DNA of 64,000 nt from Salegentibacter tibetensis (GTDB taxonomy: Bacteria > Bacteroidota > Bacteroidia > Flavobacteriales > Flavobacteriaceae). Below the pieces are notes generated by a model, which worked only from the letters and a program-made list of their open reading frames with translations, made no database searches and was not told the DNA's origin. The position numbers and the translations under genes were made by a program. How positions within the stretch are numbered: the first letter of the stretch is position 1; each line of letters begins with the position of its first letter. Positions 62,061 through 64,000 of the stretch are shown piece after piece. Location: assembly GCF_020164485.1 (NCBI RefSeq), contig NZ_JAIQZA010000012.1, positions 39,133 through 103,132 on the forward strand. Reading direction: 5' to 3'.

Positions 62061-62765
62061 TTATTTTTTACGCTTCTTTTTATCCCACCACACGTATAAA
62101 ACAAAAATTAATAAACTAACAATTGAGCCCCAAAGGAGTCCTTTCTTTAAACCATCGGTGCTTTCCCCTATAATTGCGATAAAAATTGTAAGCGGGGCAA
62201 TACCCACAAGGGTAGCGCCAATAAAACGCCAGTATCCCATCTTCAGAATTCCCCCTACAAAACTAATGGCATCGTTTGAAAGAAACGGATTTATCCTGGT
62301 AACGATTACTGCCCAAAAGCCGTAATCGTCAATAAAATCTTCTATTTTATTTTCGTTTTTAGGTCCTATTATTTTCTGAACGATCACCGGCCCAAAATAA
62401 CGACCTATAAAATAACCTACACTTGAAGCCGAAAAAACAGCTGCAAAAATAATTAGACTTCCAAAAATGGGTCCATAGGCCAAAACGGAAACCACCATTA
62501 AAGCTACAGATGGGATTACAATGAGAAACGTTTGCACGACCATGGCCAAAATAAGAATCGTTGGACCCATCCACCCAAATTCTGACACCCATTTGGTAAT
62601 TTTTTCCTCATCATTACTGGTAAGAACATTCCATGCTTCAGTGAAAAAGGCCTGAACGCCCGGAATAAAAAAATAAGCTAATACGATTACAGCTACAATG
62701 ATTCCGGAAATAACTAATGGAGCTTTACTTTTTTCTATCGAAGTACTTTCAACCGAATCTGGCAT
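62061..62765 (-). CDS. TVP38/TMEM64 (DedA-like) membrane protein
   Basis: 234 residues. It has an N-terminal hydrophobic helix (about 17-40, LVISGIIVAVIVLAYFF) and the SNARE-associated/VTT domain (about 60-190). Its core motifs are the conserved FxxSxxGYxxGRYFG (AVFSASSVGYFIGRYFG) and INPFLSNDAISFVGGILKMGYWRF. Final helices and a Lys-rich C-terminus follow. Family members help lipid scrambling or export of membrane-active compounds. It follows the SdiA-regulated-type gene by 4 bases, an operon. Confidence 0.93.
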   Translation of the reverse strand: MPDSVESTSIEKSKAPLVISGIIVAVIVLAYFFIPGVQAFFTEAWNVLTSNDEEKITKWVSEFGWMGPTILILAMVVQTFLIVIPSVALMVVSVLAYGPIFGSLIIFAAVFSASSVGYFIGRYFGPVIVQKIIGPKNENKIEDFIDDYGFWAVIVTRINPFLSNDAISFVGGILKMGYWRFIGATLVGIAPLTIFIAIIGESTDGLKKGLLWGSIVSLLIFVLYVWWDKKKRKK

Positions 62766-62769
62766 AATT

Positions 62770-63633
62770 TTAATTATCGTTTAGTTTGACTCTTAAAATA
62801 TTTCCAGGTTGCCTTCGGCTTTCATTTGAAATATACAGTCGGTTATTCTCATCAAAGGCAAGGCCTTCGGGTTGCGGGAAAAATTTAGGATCTAAAAGAT
62901 GAATTTCAACTTCATTTCCATTTTTATCCAGAATTATCAATTTTGGCTGATTCCCCTCCAAAACATATAATTCACCGGTTTCCGGATGGAATCTAATAGA
63001 AGATGGCCTGATTATCCTGGATGATCTCCCCCCTCTTAATTTTTCGTAGATCTCATCGTTTCCATCAAGGGTAAAAAGGCGTTCCTTAAAAGTTGTTTCC
63101 GTAGCCAGGTCAAATGTATATATTCCCTTGGTATTCTTTCGGTTATTATATTCTTTCACTGCGAATAATAAACGATTGTTTGCCAGGTCTACTTCCAGGC
63201 TTTCCATTTCATTTATATCAAGGCCGGAAATTTGGTAGGTACTTATCCCTGGGGATGAACCTCTAAAATCCATTACTTTATAAATTTTCCCATCACTACG
63301 GGCTATGTAGGCGGTGTCACCTACCACGGTTATGGCTTCATAATCCCCATCCTTTCCAAAAGGAATACGGGAAGTTATTTTTGATGTTTCTAAATTATAA
63401 ATAAAGATAACCCCATCCTCATCCTGAATGCAGGCCATCTCATTATTACCTAAATAACTCATCCCAGAAATTTCTTCCAGGATGGGCGGTAGGTCCCATT
63501 TTTCTTCAATAGTATAGGTTTGGTTGGCATCGTCAAAAGACAGATAACTGTTCTCTTTAAAAGCCCAGAAAATAAGTCCGGCCAGGATAAATACGCTTGC
63601 AACAATCCCTATTACTATTTTATTGTCTTTCAT
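62770..63633 (-). CDS. SdiA-regulated-domain protein (beta-propeller-like, exported)
   Basis: 287 residues with an N-terminal signal anchor (KIVIGIVASVFILAGLIFWAF). The body is a beta-propeller-like fold: PPILEEISGMSYLGNNEMACIQDEDGVI-type blades, GDYEAITVVGDTAYIARSDG and the last blade PEGLAFDENNRLYISNE. This matches the SdiA-regulated (PF06977) family. The function is not known; relatives lie near membrane-protein genes. It is transcribed with the TVP38 gene. Confidence 0.85.
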   Translation of the reverse strand: MKDNKIVIGIVASVFILAGLIFWAFKENSYLSFDDANQTYTIEEKWDLPPILEEISGMSYLGNNEMACIQDEDGVIFIYNLETSKITSRIPFGKDGDYEAITVVGDTAYIARSDGKIYKVMDFRGSSPGISTYQISGLDINEMESLEVDLANNRLLFAVKEYNNRKNTKGIYTFDLATETTFKERLFTLDGNDEIYEKLRGGRSSRIIRPSSIRFHPETGELYVLEGNQPKLIILDKNGNEVEIHLLDPKFFPQPEGLAFDENNRLYISNESRRQPGNILRVKLNDN

Positions 63634-63953
63634 AGATGTTTCAATACTAGATCCTGAGATTCTAAAATAGGCTTAATATTAAATTCTGCAATCATAATTA
63701 ATTATTATTAACACCTGAGATTTAAAATTATACAAATAATTTATCCCTGAAAAACCTGTAAAAACCGGCTCATTTGTTAAAAGTAAGTTAATTTAGTACT
63801 ATTTATAGCATAGTACTGTAACAAACAATGTTGTTCTCAGTCTATTAGTTATAAACCTTTAAATTTTAGAAATTATGAAATACCCATGATTTAGCCCACG
63901 CAAACACCGATGAGTTTTTTGCTTAAATTTAAGTGATGTAAAAACTTATTGGG
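63634..63953. other. Non-coding stretch; likely 5' end of an IS110-type element
   Basis: No supported gene. Close to the transposase start a structured segment is visible: AGTTTTT (63913-63919) pairs with AAAAACT (63940-63946), with CTTAAA/TTTAAG (63922-63933) inside. IS110 elements carry a guide (bridge/seek) RNA in the non-coding part before the transposase, so this structured leader is its likely site. The exact element end cannot be set here. Confidence 0.45.
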
Positions 63954-64000
63954 ATGAAAGCAATTGACTACGAGCAGGTTATTTCCGTGGGATGCGGAAT
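63954..64000 (+). mobile_element. IS110-family transposase, first 15 codons (cut by window end)
   Basis: ATG at 63954 opens a frame MKAIDYEQVISVGCG that continues beyond the window. In Flavobacteria IS110/IS1111-type transposases begin with this style of leader followed by GIDVHK, whose Asp is the first DEDD catalytic residue. The catalytic residue itself lies past the end. The call rests on 15 residues and is therefore only moderate. Confidence 0.55.

Overview
This window looks like a chromosomal segment of a marine-type member of the Flavobacteriaceae (Bacteroidota), close in style to Gramella, Salegentibacter or Zunongwangia. The evidence is AT-rich DNA, weak Shine-Dalgarno sites, promoters of the Bacteroidota type (TTG, 19-20 bases, TAnnTTTG) and typical family gene sets: LptD, amidase and MlaD side by side, BshA for bacillithiol, an E1 alpha/beta fusion, DUF4251, VF530, KTSC, an Aquifex-type aconitase and an IS110 end. 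The genus is inferred, not proven.

Layout. 1-7.1 kb: the end of a TamB-like gene, pfkA-mgsA, a frameshifted HExxH protein gene, ridA, and lptD diverging from an amidase gene. 7.1-10.3 kb: mlaD and two Fe-S electron-transfer proteins. 10.5-15.2 kb: a small conserved protein, a GH3/serine-hydrolase fusion and bshA. 15.2-19 kb: a palindromic repeat element, a small barrel protein and a large FAD/Fe-S dehydrogenase. 18.9-26.1 kb is an eroding accessory region. It holds an AraC/GlxA pseudogene, a scrap of a YafY-like regulator, VOC, PhnB and SRPBCC genes, a REP-associated tyrosine transposase between two copies of a three-hairpin module, and a DinB remnant. 26-42 kb is housekeeping: LpxH-like, aroC, a DAACS symporter, mutS2, ung, ppk1, a nucleoside phosphorylase, SUI1, a 2OG oxygenase and the 2-oxoacid dehydrogenase E1.

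42-43.6 kb carries envelope lipoproteins. 43.6-50 kb is the most interesting block: eight tightly packed, often overlapping genes for a flavoprotein, a methyltransferase, a type III polyketide synthase, a FabL-like enoyl reductase, a FabZ-like dehydratase, a FabF-like ketosynthase, an acyl carrier protein and a phosphopantetheinyl transferase. I read it as a hybrid pathway. A private fatty-acid-like line would build an acyl-ACP starter, the type III synthase would turn it into a phenolic or pyrone lipid, and the methyltransferase and flavoprotein would tailor it. The product is unknown to me.

50-64 kb holds a metal-ligand-less metallo-beta-lactamase-like protein, aconitase, a hibernation factor, a disrupted TIR-like defence-type gene beside the stub of a TonB-dependent receptor, msrA, a phytoene-desaturase-like oxidoreductase, a J-domain/KTSC protein, a DEAD helicase, a cold-shock protein with a long leader, a TVP38 membrane protein and a SdiA-regulated-type protein. 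At the right edge the first codons of an IS110-type transposase appear. Two families of dispersed palindromic repeats fill several intergenic gaps. No tRNA, rRNA or CRISPR array was seen.
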